Shown here piece after piece: positions 1 to 11,181 of a DNA stretch of 64,000 nucleotides (position 1 is its first letter; each line of letters starts with the position of its first letter). The stretch lies in contig CAKMRJ010005745.1 of the NCBI GenBank assembly GCA_928212115.1, forward strand, positions 102,516,769 through 102,580,768, in the 5' to 3' direction. The translations under genes were made by a program, and so were the position numbers. This stretch comes from Lactuca virosa. Taxonomy: Eukaryota; Streptophyta; Magnoliopsida; Asterales; Asteraceae. Below the pieces are notes generated by a model, which ran no database searches, was not told the DNA's origin, and saw nothing but the letters and a program-made list of their open reading frames with translations.

Positions 1-226
1 CGTAATCCTTTACCACATCCAACCACTCCTCTGACGCATATCAGGTTGGGCTGATCCATCAGATACTTCACTCTTGTGGTCGTGGTAGAATGGTACACCG
101 AACCCCATACAAATAATGGCGTCATATCTTGAGGGCGAACACCACTGCCCCCAACTCCAAAATCATGGGTAGGATACCTCGTCTCATGAGGGTTCAGCTG
201 CCTCAATGCGTATACTATCACGTGCC
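1..226 (-). pseudogene. D1 RNase H fragment
   Basis: The minus-strand translation starts HVIVYALRQLNPHE and continues directly from the MQRG that ends the RT piece at 7728. Both belong to the Gypsy RT/RNase H connection (MQRG..YASRQLK..HDLELGAVVFAL in family members). Downstream the reading becomes scrambled by small indels; a patch reading YLMDQPNL is still recognisable. It is cut on one side by A1 and on the other by the window edge. Confidence 0.8.
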
Positions 227-978
227 TATTGGGTTATGAGCATTCTAACACTCCTAAGTGTACATGCAACCCTAAATACCTTGGATCTATGTTTTTCTCT
301 ATTATACATACAATTATGAACATCCAAGGTATTATCCTAATCTAGCATACAAAATAATAAATATAACAAGATAGAATACATACCTCTTTGATGTAGAATG
401 TCTTCATGAAGCTTGAGTGCCTAGTGCCCCAAGTGTGACACCTCAAATGGTTCACACAACACCAAATACACTTGGAATAACTTGAGAGAAACTTGAACAC
501 TCCTTGAAATCGTCTAGCCCTCACACTCACACATTAGTGCACGATTTCTTGAGCCATGGGATTCTTTTATATGGTGGCTATTAGGGTTACACCATGTAAC
601 TCATAACTTTACCCATTCCTTATGCTCCATGGATTTTAACCTCCATGGAGTATCCATGGGTCACCCCATGGACTTAGTCCAACATAAGGAATCTTGGATC
701 ACAAGCCCACATATATAAGAATGAATGATTTACACAATCAACCCATATATTTAATTAGTCTCCTTTTGATCACTTAATTAATTCCAAATTAATTCTTGAT
801 CAATACTAATTAAATAACCTTATTAATATATTAGAACTTATAATATATTAACCAACCTTAAGTGTTATTTCTCTCATTATAGTCTATCCAGCAATGATGT
901 CATGCAACCCAAATGGACCATGCCGGGTCGGGTCAAGTCTTACCAATTATAGTTATGGACTTAGACATTAATCCAACA
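227..978 (-). repeat. A1 3' LTR
   Basis: This is the near-identical partner of 6972-7722. On the sense strand it starts TGTTGGATTAATGTC and should end in CA, but its outer end reads TA here (+ strand TATTGGG at 227 against TGTTGGG at 6972). A TATA-like TATAAAAG lies at 564-571 on the minus strand. Confidence 0.93.
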
Positions 979-991
979 GTCTCCCACTTGG
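979..991 (-). promoter_or_regulatory. A1 polypurine tract
   Basis: The minus strand reads CCAAGTGGGAGAC directly before the 3' LTR. The same string precedes the 3' LTRs of A2 (47597) and A3 (56025). It is the expected plus-strand DNA primer of reverse transcription. Confidence 0.85.
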
Positions 992-3900
992 ATAAGTCTA
1001 AAACTATTATTGCGTATGACTTCAGGAACCGATCAGCAATCGTAGCTCTCAAAAGCTTCTGTCGAACTCTGACCTTGTCGATGAACTCTGACCTTTGTCA
1101 ATGACTTGTCCATTAGATAAGGGATCATATATTCCTCCATTCTAGATATCATATGGACTGAGACATGGATTATCAATCATTCTCTCTGTCCATTTGTTGT
1201 TTCCCCGATTTCCGATTCATGATGACTGACTGATTGAACAAATCAAATCAGTCCTGGCTTGGCCAAGCACTCACATGTATCATCTTTAAATAAATCACTG
1301 AGGGGCCCACAGATATCGCTTTTATCCCGAAGGTAAAAGGAATGGATAAACTTCGACTCATATGGCTTGTTCTACTACTTGTTGAATCATACACAAAGGC
1401 ACGTTTTATAACATCGAGTTACCAATGCGTTTTGTGCAATCAATGTATAACCAACTCATAGTAACAACTCATATCTCTAGGTTTGAAGAATATAAGATAT
1501 TATCGTCTCATGATCACTCGTGATAAAATCCATGAAGTGATTCAAATGAGCGCGGGTTGAATCCAATACTCAGAACTTATGAGCACTCATGAGTGTTGTA
1601 GCACACCACTTTGTCCACCAACTTGGACCTCTACAAACCAACCCATGACAGTCTTGATTCATATCTACTTCCAACATATGACCGACTGTGGATGGTTTGA
1701 ATAACTTAATCATTCAGGAAGAGCGACTTAGTTATTCTGGAAGTCAAAACATGCAAAGTGAAACACAAGAATAAATGAATCAAATATGGTATCAAACCCT
1801 ATGAATATAAATAAACACTTTTATTTATCACCATACTGATTACTCATTATTCATTGTTTCGGTTTTATCAACTTTATACTTGAATTTAAAACAATAGTTG
1901 TCCCATGCTCCAAGCATGTACACTATGTTTTCTAAACACTAGTCATGCCATACACCAAGTATGCATACTATGTTTGTCTATGATCTTTACTTTGTAAAAT
2001 AGATCAATTGAACATCACTCCAATGATCCTCTTTCACAGTCCCAAATCCTTACTGCAAATGCAAGAATTCCAAATTCATGCCATTTACTGAAATCTGTTA
2101 GATTCTAAACTTATATGCATTGATCCTCTTAATGATTATGCACAAAGTCAGAAAGACTTGACAACAATCATTACAGAGCATTCCAAAGGAGATCAGCTCC
2201 TTGGAAACATCCTTCTTTCATTAAGTTTCCTAATCTTACACAGATTGAATAATTTCTAACTTTGAAACATTTCCATATTCCATTTTGACTATCACTTCTT
2301 ACAGATTATGTCAATATGGTCCTTCCAGAATTAACATTATACTTCCAACTGTCCTTGAGCAACCAATCTTTGGTAAACCTTAGATTGTCCTCGACAATTG
2401 CTTAATCATTTTAGTCATATCCAATTCTAGACCTTTTCCCTTCATAATGCCCCAGGCATTTGGAAAATTTTAGAAAGGATGAATATAGCACATGTAATCG
2501 ATCCTATATCCGAAGCATATGGGACACGATTCATGATGTCTCACATAAAGACTAAACCAGTCTTTTGCTATAATATTTCCATTTCAATTTGCCAAGTTCT
2601 CAAAATTCAGATTATGAAAAGGGATGTCGTAATCATAATCGAATTTTAGAACGCAAATAATGGACCCATATATAGAATTTCCTTATGTTGAGCCATTCCA
2701 ACATGAAATTCATATATATATATATATATATATAGATATAATATATATATATATACCTTGATTAAATACGATCAAATCTCAATCTAACTTTTAGAATTGA
2801 AATGAAGTATAATTTCCTCTCCCTTAATTATAGCAAAACAACTTTTTCAACCCCTGCAACCTCACGAATTGAAACTTTTGTTTTCTATAATTAACATTGC
2901 TAACTTGCAACCTTTGTCATAATTATCATGCTCCCACTAACATGATGATTATTAGCATAACACTTATGCTCCCACTAGCTTTGACATGTACTCAGAAATC
3001 AGCTGACTTTCTTACCAAAGTTCAGATTTCTGATACTAGATTGTTTTGATAAAACTTATCAAAATCATACACCTCTCTTAGATAGCTCACATGTGTGTCT
3101 AAACAATTTTAGAACTATGAAAAGGGATGTCGTATCATAGTCTCAATTGTTTAGACCTTTGCCACTTCTCACAAGTCCATGTTAGTGTGCCGGTAAACCA
3201 AACACGCTCCACTAACGACTTTGAGAATGCAAATATCACAATTGCTATCTAGCTAAAATCTACTTAGTGAAAGTGTTTCCTCACCATCATTTTCATGAAT
3301 CGGAGAGAAACCTTATGACACTTAGATTTAATAGTGTATGTTTCTTATCCATGTGAATTTGTCAAAACCATAATCACAAGACAAGGTTAGTGACAAATCC
3401 AAACTCATATTGATTAAACTTGTGCAATCTTAAATTCTTGCCATTTGGCAGCTCAGGTGCCTGCCATTGCTTCCAAGTAGTTGTGCAACCAATTGAGAAC
3501 TCTCAGAACTCCTATGCAAAGCCAACTTGAATAGGCACAAAAATTTCAACACGATAGGTTATAAACCTCAAGTCGTGTGCTAGTGAAGGACTTTAGGTTT
3601 TATTCTTGATTAAGTCTTGAAACTTTCAAGAGCTTTAAGACTCCCACTGTCCTCTTGACATATAAGACTCCCTTGTCAAATATTCAAGAGATAGTGCGGA
3701 TTCTTTATCAAGACTAACACTTTACACAATTGGCCTAAGTTGGTCTCTGTTTTATCCAAAACATCACAACTTACCAATTTCAAATGTACAAGAGTAGATA
3801 ACCTTTTACTCTTACATTTGACTAGTGTTAACAAACCCTCTTTAAGATATGTCACTCAAGTTACAATCTTGGAGTATGACTCTAAGAATTGTTTTGGAAC

Positions 3901-4974
3901 GAAGTATGACTCATCTTTTTGATTTAACCATTTCAACAATTCATGACTCCTCTTCTTAGTCATAAGAATGCACTAAGATGACTTTAGAGGACCAATTGTG
4001 ATATGGTATCTTAATCATTAAGATGATCATAAACATGATACTAAAGTACTCTCCCATCTTTTCAGATTTGAGAAACTTTTATCTTTCTGCCATACTTTGA
4101 TTCTTCTTATTCGTTCTGTCTCACATTGAAACTTCTCCAATGCTACAGACTTATACTTAAACTTATAAGTATAACCATATTTACTGAACTTAAGTAAATC
4201 ATGACGAATAGTCTTCTTGATCTTTTGTGGTGGACTTGACCAGTGCACAAGAATGTGTACTCGATCCCTTAGTCCTTTCCTTATTCACATAAGGAATTAG
4301 TCTTAATTTTCCAAGCTGAAAGTTCTCATTCATCATACTATACAACTTCATGATTCCAAGTTTCGGTCGGTCAAATGAACCTTGGGTGATGAGAATCTTT
4401 CCTTATTTGGTAATATTAGACACTACCACAACCGAAAGAATCAAATCCATTTTCCAATATTGCTATCAATGGAATCTTATAAGCAACAACTTTTCACAAA
4501 TGCCATTGTAAGGATACTTAAAATAAATAAAATCAAAACCTTTTTCTTTTATTTTAAAACTTTGCGGAAAAAACTTATCCTTACAATCCATATGAAAACC
4601 TTGTTGTTATCTATTCCTAAGCAATAAATATCATAACTCTTAAGTAATAGCCCAAAATTCTGATCACCGAACCATGCGATTGAAATCCATCTTCGCGATC
4701 AGAAGCAACATGTACTTAATAGAGTTAGACAATGGACTTTACCTGAAGTAGAGCCAAACTTATTGACTTTAACATCCTTAGGTAAATTTGGCAGCTTCGT
4801 AACCAATGCCCCTTCCTTTGGCAATAGTTACCTATGGACCCTTGATAATGGGACTATCTCAGACTTCGCCTCTCTCTTTACCATTGGGTCAACCGAGTTG
4901 ACTATGGCCGATCCCTTTCCATTGGGAAGAGAGATATTACTGGATATCCAATGTCATCATTGTCAATGTCCATA
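992..4974 (-). other. A1 conserved non-coding 3' body
   Basis: About 4 kb between the gag remnant and the polypurine tract with no coding pattern in either strand. Blocks match A2 at 44156-47596 in inverted orientation, for example the stretch around 4250-4400 against 44240-44340, and the last 0.8 kb also matches the A3 3' UTR. It contains a short AT dinucleotide tract (about 2709-2755) and two strings resembling the leader motif GGGATGTCGTA (about 2620 and 3127). Short reading frames here are not conserved and I call no gene. Confidence 0.7.
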
Positions 4975-5341
4975 GCGTTTTAGGAAGTTGATCTTAGCAA
5001 ATAGATAAGATCATTAAGGGTCTTGTCTTAGTCTGTTTCATAGGATTCCCAAAAGAACTCACTATGTGACTTAGAAAGTAGTTGAGCCACCAACTTTCTC
5101 AAGACTTTGACACCCAACTCTCCCGGCTTGTCAATATGTGACTACATCTCCAAGATGTGATCACACCTAGACCTTGCCTTGCCAATAGGGCTTGAGTGAC
5201 CTTAAACTTTTTAGGAACTTGTGGGTTAGGGAGAATAATTGGAGGAGGTGAAAGAAGTATGATATCCATGGGACATCATCTTCATTTAGGAAAGCTTGTT
5301 TCAAGAGATTTGGGAAGATCATAAATGTCTAGACCAGACAT
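4975..5341 (-). pseudogene. A1 degenerate Copia gag
   Basis: From an ATG at 5341 the minus strand gives MSGLDIYDLPKSLETSF and then, after a stop and frame changes, PPPIILPNPQ and KFKVTQALLA. The last two strings occur in the A2 gag remnant (33442 onwards), so this is a Copia gag relic. No zinc knuckle survives. It begins where the A2 and A3 gags begin relative to the leader, just after the region carrying the paired leader motifs. Confidence 0.7.
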
Positions 5342-6957
5342 CTTTTTGGGAGATATTCAAGATAGTTGATTTAAAGTCCTTAAATATGACACCCAATATG
5401 AAATATTAAGGCTAGGACCCAACAAACTATTTTATAACTTAGAAGAGGGATGCCGTAATCCAAGCTATAAAATATTTGAAGGTAGGTGAATGACGATTCA
5501 CCAATTTCCACCATGAAAAACGAAATAATTTATTAGGTTTTAATTGGATTTGAAAGTCCTAGATCTTTGAGATTCATTGAACTGTTCAAAGGCATGTTTC
5601 AATCTCGAGTGTGCCCCTTCAGGTTTTGTGACTGGGATGCCGAGGATCACAAAACAAGGTGTGAATAACCATGCAAATATACTTGGTACCCTTAATATTT
5701 ACCCCTTAATCAGTGTGCCGGTTAACCACACACGCTCCACCGATACTATGATAAATATTAAGTTACCCTTTGCCTACCTTGTTAAGTCCAGGTTAGTGTG
5801 CCGGTTAACCACACACGCTTCACTAACGACTTAAGCAAAGTGCAAAGTGTAATTTCATGGGTTAGCACCAATTCACATTTTCCTAAGTAACTAAGATTGG
5901 GTATTAAGAGTTTAGTTACTTAGTATTTATCATTAATACTTTTAATGAAAGGAGAATTATAGTCCTTGTCCTACCCCTTCGGCTAACGACCCTCCACCAG
6001 TCAAGGAAGCGGTGGGTGAGAGTGGACACCCATTAAACTGCCATTTTATAGGCAGTAACCTTATACCCCCCTTATAGACCGGCTTCGTGAATGAGGCCTA
6101 CTAACGGTAAGACTGACTTTACTCTTATACATATATATAAATATTATTAACTTATAATATTATAAAGTATAAGGGTTGAATTTTAACTTTTAAAATTCTA
6201 AGGGCTAACTTGGAATTAAAGTATTCATAAGTGAAAACTTTTCAAATTCCAAAACTTGAAGACAAGTTTTGAAACTATTCAAAACTAATTAATTCCATAA
6301 CTTATGAGTTTAAAGTAGTTTTAAATAAAAAAAAAAACTCTTCAAGTTCCATAACTTGAGGACAAGTTATGGAAGACTTTAAACTAATTAATAAAAAAAA
6401 TAGCTTTTTTTTATTGTAACTTATGGAACTAATTAAGGTTATACTTTTTTTTTAATTTAATGAAGAGACTCTTGAACCTCCATAACTTGAGGACAAGTTA
6501 TGGAGTCATAAAACCATTTAATTAGAACTAGACTCTTCATTTTGTAACCTTTGCCAACTTTTATGAGTTTTATGATTCTTAAATGTGACTTTTCATATAA
6601 CTTGAGGACAAGTTACAAAAACACACTTTGGAATCAACTCTGAGATTAAAATGGATTGAAAACAACTAATTCACACAACTTTTCTATTAATCTAAGAACC
6701 TCATAAGAACAAGATAATTCAAATCATCAATCTTCAAGAAATTAGCATGAACATACAAACTAATACAAATCTTGAAATTATGACAATTATCTTAGAAATT
6801 GGATTAGCATCAACATTACCACATCAAAAACAAGTTTATAAGTCCAAAAACATCTTAGGGTAATGTTCCTAGTCCAATTCCAGCCAAAACAATCGAATAT
6901 ATGCATCCAACTAGATTTTTCAGCTACTTTTGCAAGTATACCAAGAAAACAAGCCTA
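5342..6957 (-). other. A1 leader (5' untranslated region)
   Basis: The region between the primer site and the gag start, homologous in patches to the leaders of A2 (31926-33441) and A3 (49760-51173). Shared blocks include the GGCCTCATTCACGAAG box (about 6087 here) and two copies of GTGTGTGGTTAACCGGCAC (about 5716 and 5792). It is AT-rich with poly-A/T runs and four hairpin-forming repeats. Confidence 0.75.
6251..6616. repeat. Four palindromic AACTTGAGGACAAGTT hairpins
   Basis: Copies lie at 6251-6271, 6349-6372, 6478-6505 and 6598-6615. Each has arms such as CCATAACTTG and CAAGTTATGG around AGGA or AAGA, so each can fold by itself. The A2 and A3 leaders have only one weaker relative (AAGTTC..CTCAAGTTTTG near 32370 and 50210). 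Confidence 0.8.
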
Positions 6958-6970
6958 GGCTCTGATACCA
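6958..6970 (-). promoter_or_regulatory. A1 primer-binding site (tRNA-iMet)
   Basis: The minus strand reads TGGTATCAGAGCC one base inside the 5' LTR, complementary to the 3' end of plant initiator tRNA-Met, the usual primer of plant Copia and many Gypsy elements. Confidence 0.92.
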
Positions 6971-6971
6971 C

Positions 6972-7722
6972 TGTTGGGTTATGAGCATTCTAACACTCCT
7001 AAGTGTACATGCAACCCTAAATACCTTGGATCTATGTTTTCTCTATTATACATATAATTATGAACATCCAAGGTATTATCCTAATCTAGCATACAAAATA
7101 ATAAATATAACAAGATAGAATACATACCTCTTTGATGTAGAATGTCTTCATGAAGCTTGAGTGCCTAGTGCCCCAAGTGTGACACCTCAAATGGTTCACA
7201 CAACACCAATACACTTGGAATAACTTGAGAGAAACTTGAACACTCCTTGAAATCGTCTAGCCCTCACACTCACACATTAGTGCACGATTTCTTGAGCCAT
7301 GGGATTCTTTTATATGGTGGCTATTAGGGTTACACCATGTAACTCATAACTTTACCCATTCCTTATGCTCCATGGATTGTAACCTCAATGGAGTATCCAT
7401 GGGTCACCCCATGGACTTAGTCCAACATAAGGAATCTTGGATCACAAGCCCACATATATAAGAAGAATGATTTACACAATCAACCCATATATTTAATTAG
7501 TCTCCTTTTGATCACTTAATTAATTCCAAATTAATTCTTGATCAATACTAATTAAATAACCTTATTAATATATTAGAACTTATAATATATTAACCAACCT
7601 TAAGTGCTATTTCTCTCATTATAGTCTATCCAAATGCATGATGCCATGCAACCCAAATGGACCATGCCGGGTCGGGTCAAGTCTTACCAGTTATAGTTAT
7701 GGACTTAGACATTAATCCAACA
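6972..7722 (-). repeat. A1 5' LTR
   Basis: Pairs with 227-978. On the minus strand it runs from TGTTGGATT (7722) to AACCCAACA (6972). A TATA-like TATAAAAG is at 7307-7314. A donor-like GAG|GTATGT sits with its GT at 7127, late in the LTR, at the place where A2 and A3 have AAG|GTAAGA and GAG|GTAAAC. Confidence 0.93.
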
Positions 7723-7727
7723 GTGCC

Positions 7728-8826
7728 CTCTCTGCATAAGCACCGTACCCAACCCCGATATAGACGCATCACAATACACCACGAAATCCTCCATTCCCTC
7801 CGGAAGGGCTAACACCGGGGCTTCGCATAATCTCTGGCGAAGAGTCTCAAACGAGGCCTGCTGCTCGGGACCCCAAGTAAAAGCAACGCCCTTCCGGGTG
7901 AATTTGGTGAGGGGAACGACAATCTTGGAGAAATCTCTGATAAATCTCCGATAGTAGCCGGCCAACCCTAGAAAACTCCTGATCTCGATGGGGGATCTCG
8001 GCACCTCCCAACTCATGACAGCCTCAATCTTGGCTGGATCGACCAATATCCCATTCTGATTAACGAGATGTCCCAAGAACTGGACCTCTCGTAACCAAAA
8101 ATCACACTTGGAGAATTTGGCATAAAGCCTCTCCGATCTCAACACTCCAAGGATCTCCCTCAGATGCTCCTCATGCCGCTCTCTGGATCTCGAATACACT
8201 AGAATATTGTCGATGAACACAATCACCGATCGATCCAACATCGGCCCGCATACTCGGTTCATGAGATCCATGAACGTTGCTGGTGCATTGGTGAGCCCAA
8301 AAGGCATCACCACGAACTTGTAATGCCCATAACGAGTCCTGGATGCCGTCTTCTGGATATCCTCATCACGCACCCTCATCTGGTGATATCCAGACCTCAA
8401 GTCTATCTTGGAAAACCAAGACGCTCCCTGCAACTGATCGAACAGATCGTCGATCCTCGGCAGTGGATAACGGTTCTTGACCGTCAACTTGTTCAACTCC
8501 CAGTAATCAATGCACATCCGGTGTGAACCATCCTTTTTCTTGACGAAAAGGATCGGCGCTCCCCACGGCGAGCTACTCGATCGGATGAATCCCTTCCCCA
8601 ACAACTCTTGAAGCTGTGAGGATAACTCCTGCATCTCCGGTGGCGCAAGGCGATAGGGTGCCTTGGAAATAGGCGCTGCCCCTGGAACCAAATCGATGCG
8701 GAACTCCACCTGCCTCTCGGGAGGCACACCCGGTAATTCCTCGGGGAAAACATCCGGAAACTCTCGCACTATCGGTACCTCACCGACAGATCTCGGCGTC
8801 TCTGCGGCAACTCGTGTATCCATCAC
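7728..8826 (-). pseudogene. D1 reverse transcriptase, truncated by A1
   Basis: About 365 residues of Gypsy RT, from the protease-RT linker (FPDVFPEELPGVPPERQVEF) through SSPWGAPILFVKKKDG, KNRYPLPRIDDLFDQL, FSKIDLRSGYH and MPFGLTNAPATF to the start of RNase H (VYCDASISGLGTVLMQRG). The enzyme copies genomic RNA into DNA inside the particle. The active-site loop reads VFIDNILVYS, where the family has FIDD, so one catalytic aspartate is Asn. YWELNKL replaces YRELNKL. Both fit single C-to-T/G-to-A changes. The frame is open to the A1 boundary, so A1 arrived before heavy decay of this part. Confidence 0.92.
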
Positions 8827-8899
8827 ATAGGCTACAAACCCTCTACAGCCCTACTGTAGACTCTGTCTCGCTTTGGCAGCCGGACAAAATGCTGACCCA

Positions 8900-9262
8900 G
8901 ATCGGGTACCCTCGCCATACACCGTAAATTCTCCCCCACTAGGGTCTCGTATGGTCACCAACTGTCACTCGCAGTCTATAACAGCTCCAAATCGGCTCAA
9001 CCAGTCCATGCCCATGATGACACAAACATCCCCCATCGCAATCGATACTAGATCTATCGGGAACTCAACACCGAAAATCTCGAGTACACATCCTCGAATC
9101 ACATCAGTAGCATAAACCGCTCGCTCGTCAGCTATAGAAACTCGTAGAGGTCGACTCAACGCCTCTCGTCAGATATCGATGTGCTGGCTAAACGCTAATG
9201 ACACGAAAGATCGACTCGCACCCGAGTCAAATAACACCAAAGCAGGTACAGAACTCACAAGA
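8900..9262 (-). pseudogene. D1 aspartic protease, broken
   Basis: The minus-strand translation contains LVLFDSGASRSFVS (the DSG catalytic motif of retroviral-type aspartic proteases, near 9225) and IMGMDWLSRFGAVIDC, the conserved MDWL block. An in-frame stop separates them near 9170 (after FSQHIDI) and another follows IDCE at 8965. The enzyme would cleave Gag-Pol. It joins gag upstream and the RT linker downstream. Confidence 0.82.
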
Positions 9263-9379
9263 AAAGTACCTATGCATACCACAATATAAGCACAATATCT
9301 CAAACTCGGTATAAGTAAATAAAAGATACATACCAGCCACGACATCGGGCGCTGCGCGGACCTCCTCTGCTGTCAACTA

Positions 9380-10382
9380 AAAGGCTCTCCCGCGAGCCTT
9401 CGGTGCCTCGGCCTTTGCTGCCCAGGCCTCGATAGCTCTAGCAGCAGGTGCAGATCCCTGTGCTAATCCCTGAAGTAGCTGTGGGCACTCGGCCTTCTGA
9501 TGTCCAGTCTAGTTGCAGTGAAAGCAAACTGCAAACCCCTTGGGGCAATCCCTCGCGAAATGCCCCTCCTTGCCACACTTGTAGCACACCCATGTCATGC
9601 ATACTCCCTCATGGCTCTTGACGCACTTCCCACAAGTGCGGCCCCTCTGTCCCCCAGATCTCGAATCAGCGGGCTTTGCCTGCTTGGCAGCCGGCGGTGA
9701 CTGTACCGGTCGCCTGTCCCTCCTCTGAGACTCGGCCTCCTCCGTGGCCTGAGTCTCTAGCTCAATCTCCCTCTTCCAGACATTTTCCTGGAGCTCGGCA
9801 AATGTCCGGTATGTCGAGTTTGCCACGAAATCACGAATGTCTCTCTTCAGTATGCTCAGATATCGGCTCATACGTGCCTGCTCGGTAGATACGTGCTCAG
9901 GGCAAAACAATGCCCTCTCATGAAACATCTGTGTAATCACAGTCACGGACTCCGTCCCCTGCTTGAGGGACAATAACTCCTGTGCCAATCGTTCCCTCTC
10001 CACCGGGGGAACATACTCATCTCGGAACATGGTGGTGAACCTCTCCCAGGTCACCACTGTAATCTCTGCAGAAGTGAAATCAGCCGTCACAAACTTCCAC
10101 CAATCCTTCGCTCCCAAGCGAAGCTGGTTCAGCGCGAACCGTACCCTCAGATGCTCCGGACAAGAGCAAGTGTAGAAGCATCTCTCGATGTCAGAGATCC
10201 ACGGCCACCTCAGTAACGGCAGCATATCTCTCGTCAAACGTCTCAATCAGCGTGGTCTTGATAGACCCAAACATCTTCGGGATGGCCTCCCGGATCGCCG
10301 CGGCCACCTCGTCGTGAATCATCCGACGAATCTCCTCGTCGCTAACGTCGCTGCCCTCTGGTGTGTGGCGTGTCCCAACCAT
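9380..10382 (-). pseudogene. D1 gag with internal deletion, frameshift and stop
   Basis: The start MVGTRHTPEGSD lies at 10382. The N-terminal part ends at YAAVTEVAV near 10195 and the reading resumes in another frame at DIERCFYTCSCPEHL, so the first part of the Gag core is deleted. The remainder includes NQLRLGAKDWWKF, LSLKQGTESV and the zinc knuckle CYKCGKEGHFARDC (C-x2-C-x4-H-x4-C). A second knuckle, CFHCN(stop)TGHQKAEC, is broken by a TAG that fits CAG to TAG at 9509. Gag forms the particle and binds RNA; this copy cannot make it whole. Confidence 0.85.
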
Positions 10383-10979
10383 GATGTCTCTGAAACACAA
10401 CACAAAAGAAATCAGAGACTCGCTCAAGTATACTCGCACTCGATACTCAACCCTACTTGTTCCTTAGTACCCTAAGGATTCTTACTTGGACTGCTCACTG
10501 ATCCAGTGTTTCCAGTAGTACGAGCCCTATACTACCTTCCACACCGCATTAGAATTCACCCCAAGTCCTCCTCCTAGGATCCCAGATCACAAGTACACTA
10601 TATCTCGCTGAACACAGGCTACCCTCCAGTAGACCACTCATAAGCTCCTCGCTGCTACCTACTCACTCTCGAAGTAACTCATAGTAGCAGTAATCTCCTA
10701 GGCTAAGGCATCACGAATCAGGCCACTCTAGTCCTAGATATGAATACCTAGCCTACTCTAGCATGCATAGCATATCACATAATATCTCATAACACATAAT
10801 GTAAGGGTATTTTGGGAAATCACCGTTCGGGCCCTGGCTGATCGTACACACTGCTCCGTTCTGCTTTTCTCAAAAATCTTTTACTCTTTTAGAAAAATTG
10901 TTTCTTTTATGAAATTTTTTCTCAAATCCTCAGTTTGAGTTCAGATATGCCCGAAGGTGCATCCGAATCCCTCAAACCA
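10383..10979 (-). other. D1 leader between primer site and gag
   Basis: About 600 bp without reading frames of interest. It holds repeated TAGCATGC-type strings (about 10750) and a pyrimidine/A-rich stretch next to the primer site. No homology to the A-family leaders was seen. Confidence 0.6.
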
Positions 10980-10980
10980 A

Positions 10981-10993
10981 GGCTCTGATACCA
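10981..10993 (-). promoter_or_regulatory. D1 primer-binding site (tRNA-iMet)
   Basis: The minus strand reads TGGTATCAGAGCC, followed by TTGGTTTGAGGG, just inside the LTR end at 10997. Confidence 0.9.
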
Positions 10994-11181
10994 ACTTGTA
11001 ACAACGTAAATTTTCAAAACAATTTTTCATTTTTAAAACATAACATGTCTCATAAAATAACTTCAAAACTCAAATGTACCAAATGTTATCTTAGTAAAAC
11101 ATATCCCAGAATCTCAAATACATAATACTCTATATGTGTGTACAAATCATGCCGACGCCTTCCCGCGATCCTCGCTAGTAC

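Larger units (their letters stand above)
227..7722 (-). mobile_element. Copia-like retrotransposon A1, non-autonomous
   Basis: Two LTRs of 752 and 751 bp (227-978 and 6972-7722) flank an internal region of about 6 kb. GTGCC is duplicated at 222-226 and 7723-7727. Inside the right LTR lies a minus-strand tRNA-Met primer site, and beside the left LTR a polypurine tract, so the element reads right to left. LTR and leader sequences match Copia elements A2 and A3 in this window. No RT, integrase or RNase H can be found; only a broken gag remains. A2 has the same plan, so this is probably a non-autonomous family mobilised by an A3-like partner (inference). Confidence 0.92.

Noticed and set aside
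6956..6972. tRNA gene suggested by TGGTATCAGAGCC strings
   Set aside because: Only the 13-nt complement of the tRNA 3' end occurs next to LTRs; no cloverleaf sequence surrounds it.
8323..10475. Plus-strand open frames across D1 gag and RT
   Set aside because: Shadows of the minus-strand coding sequence; no domain on the plus strand.
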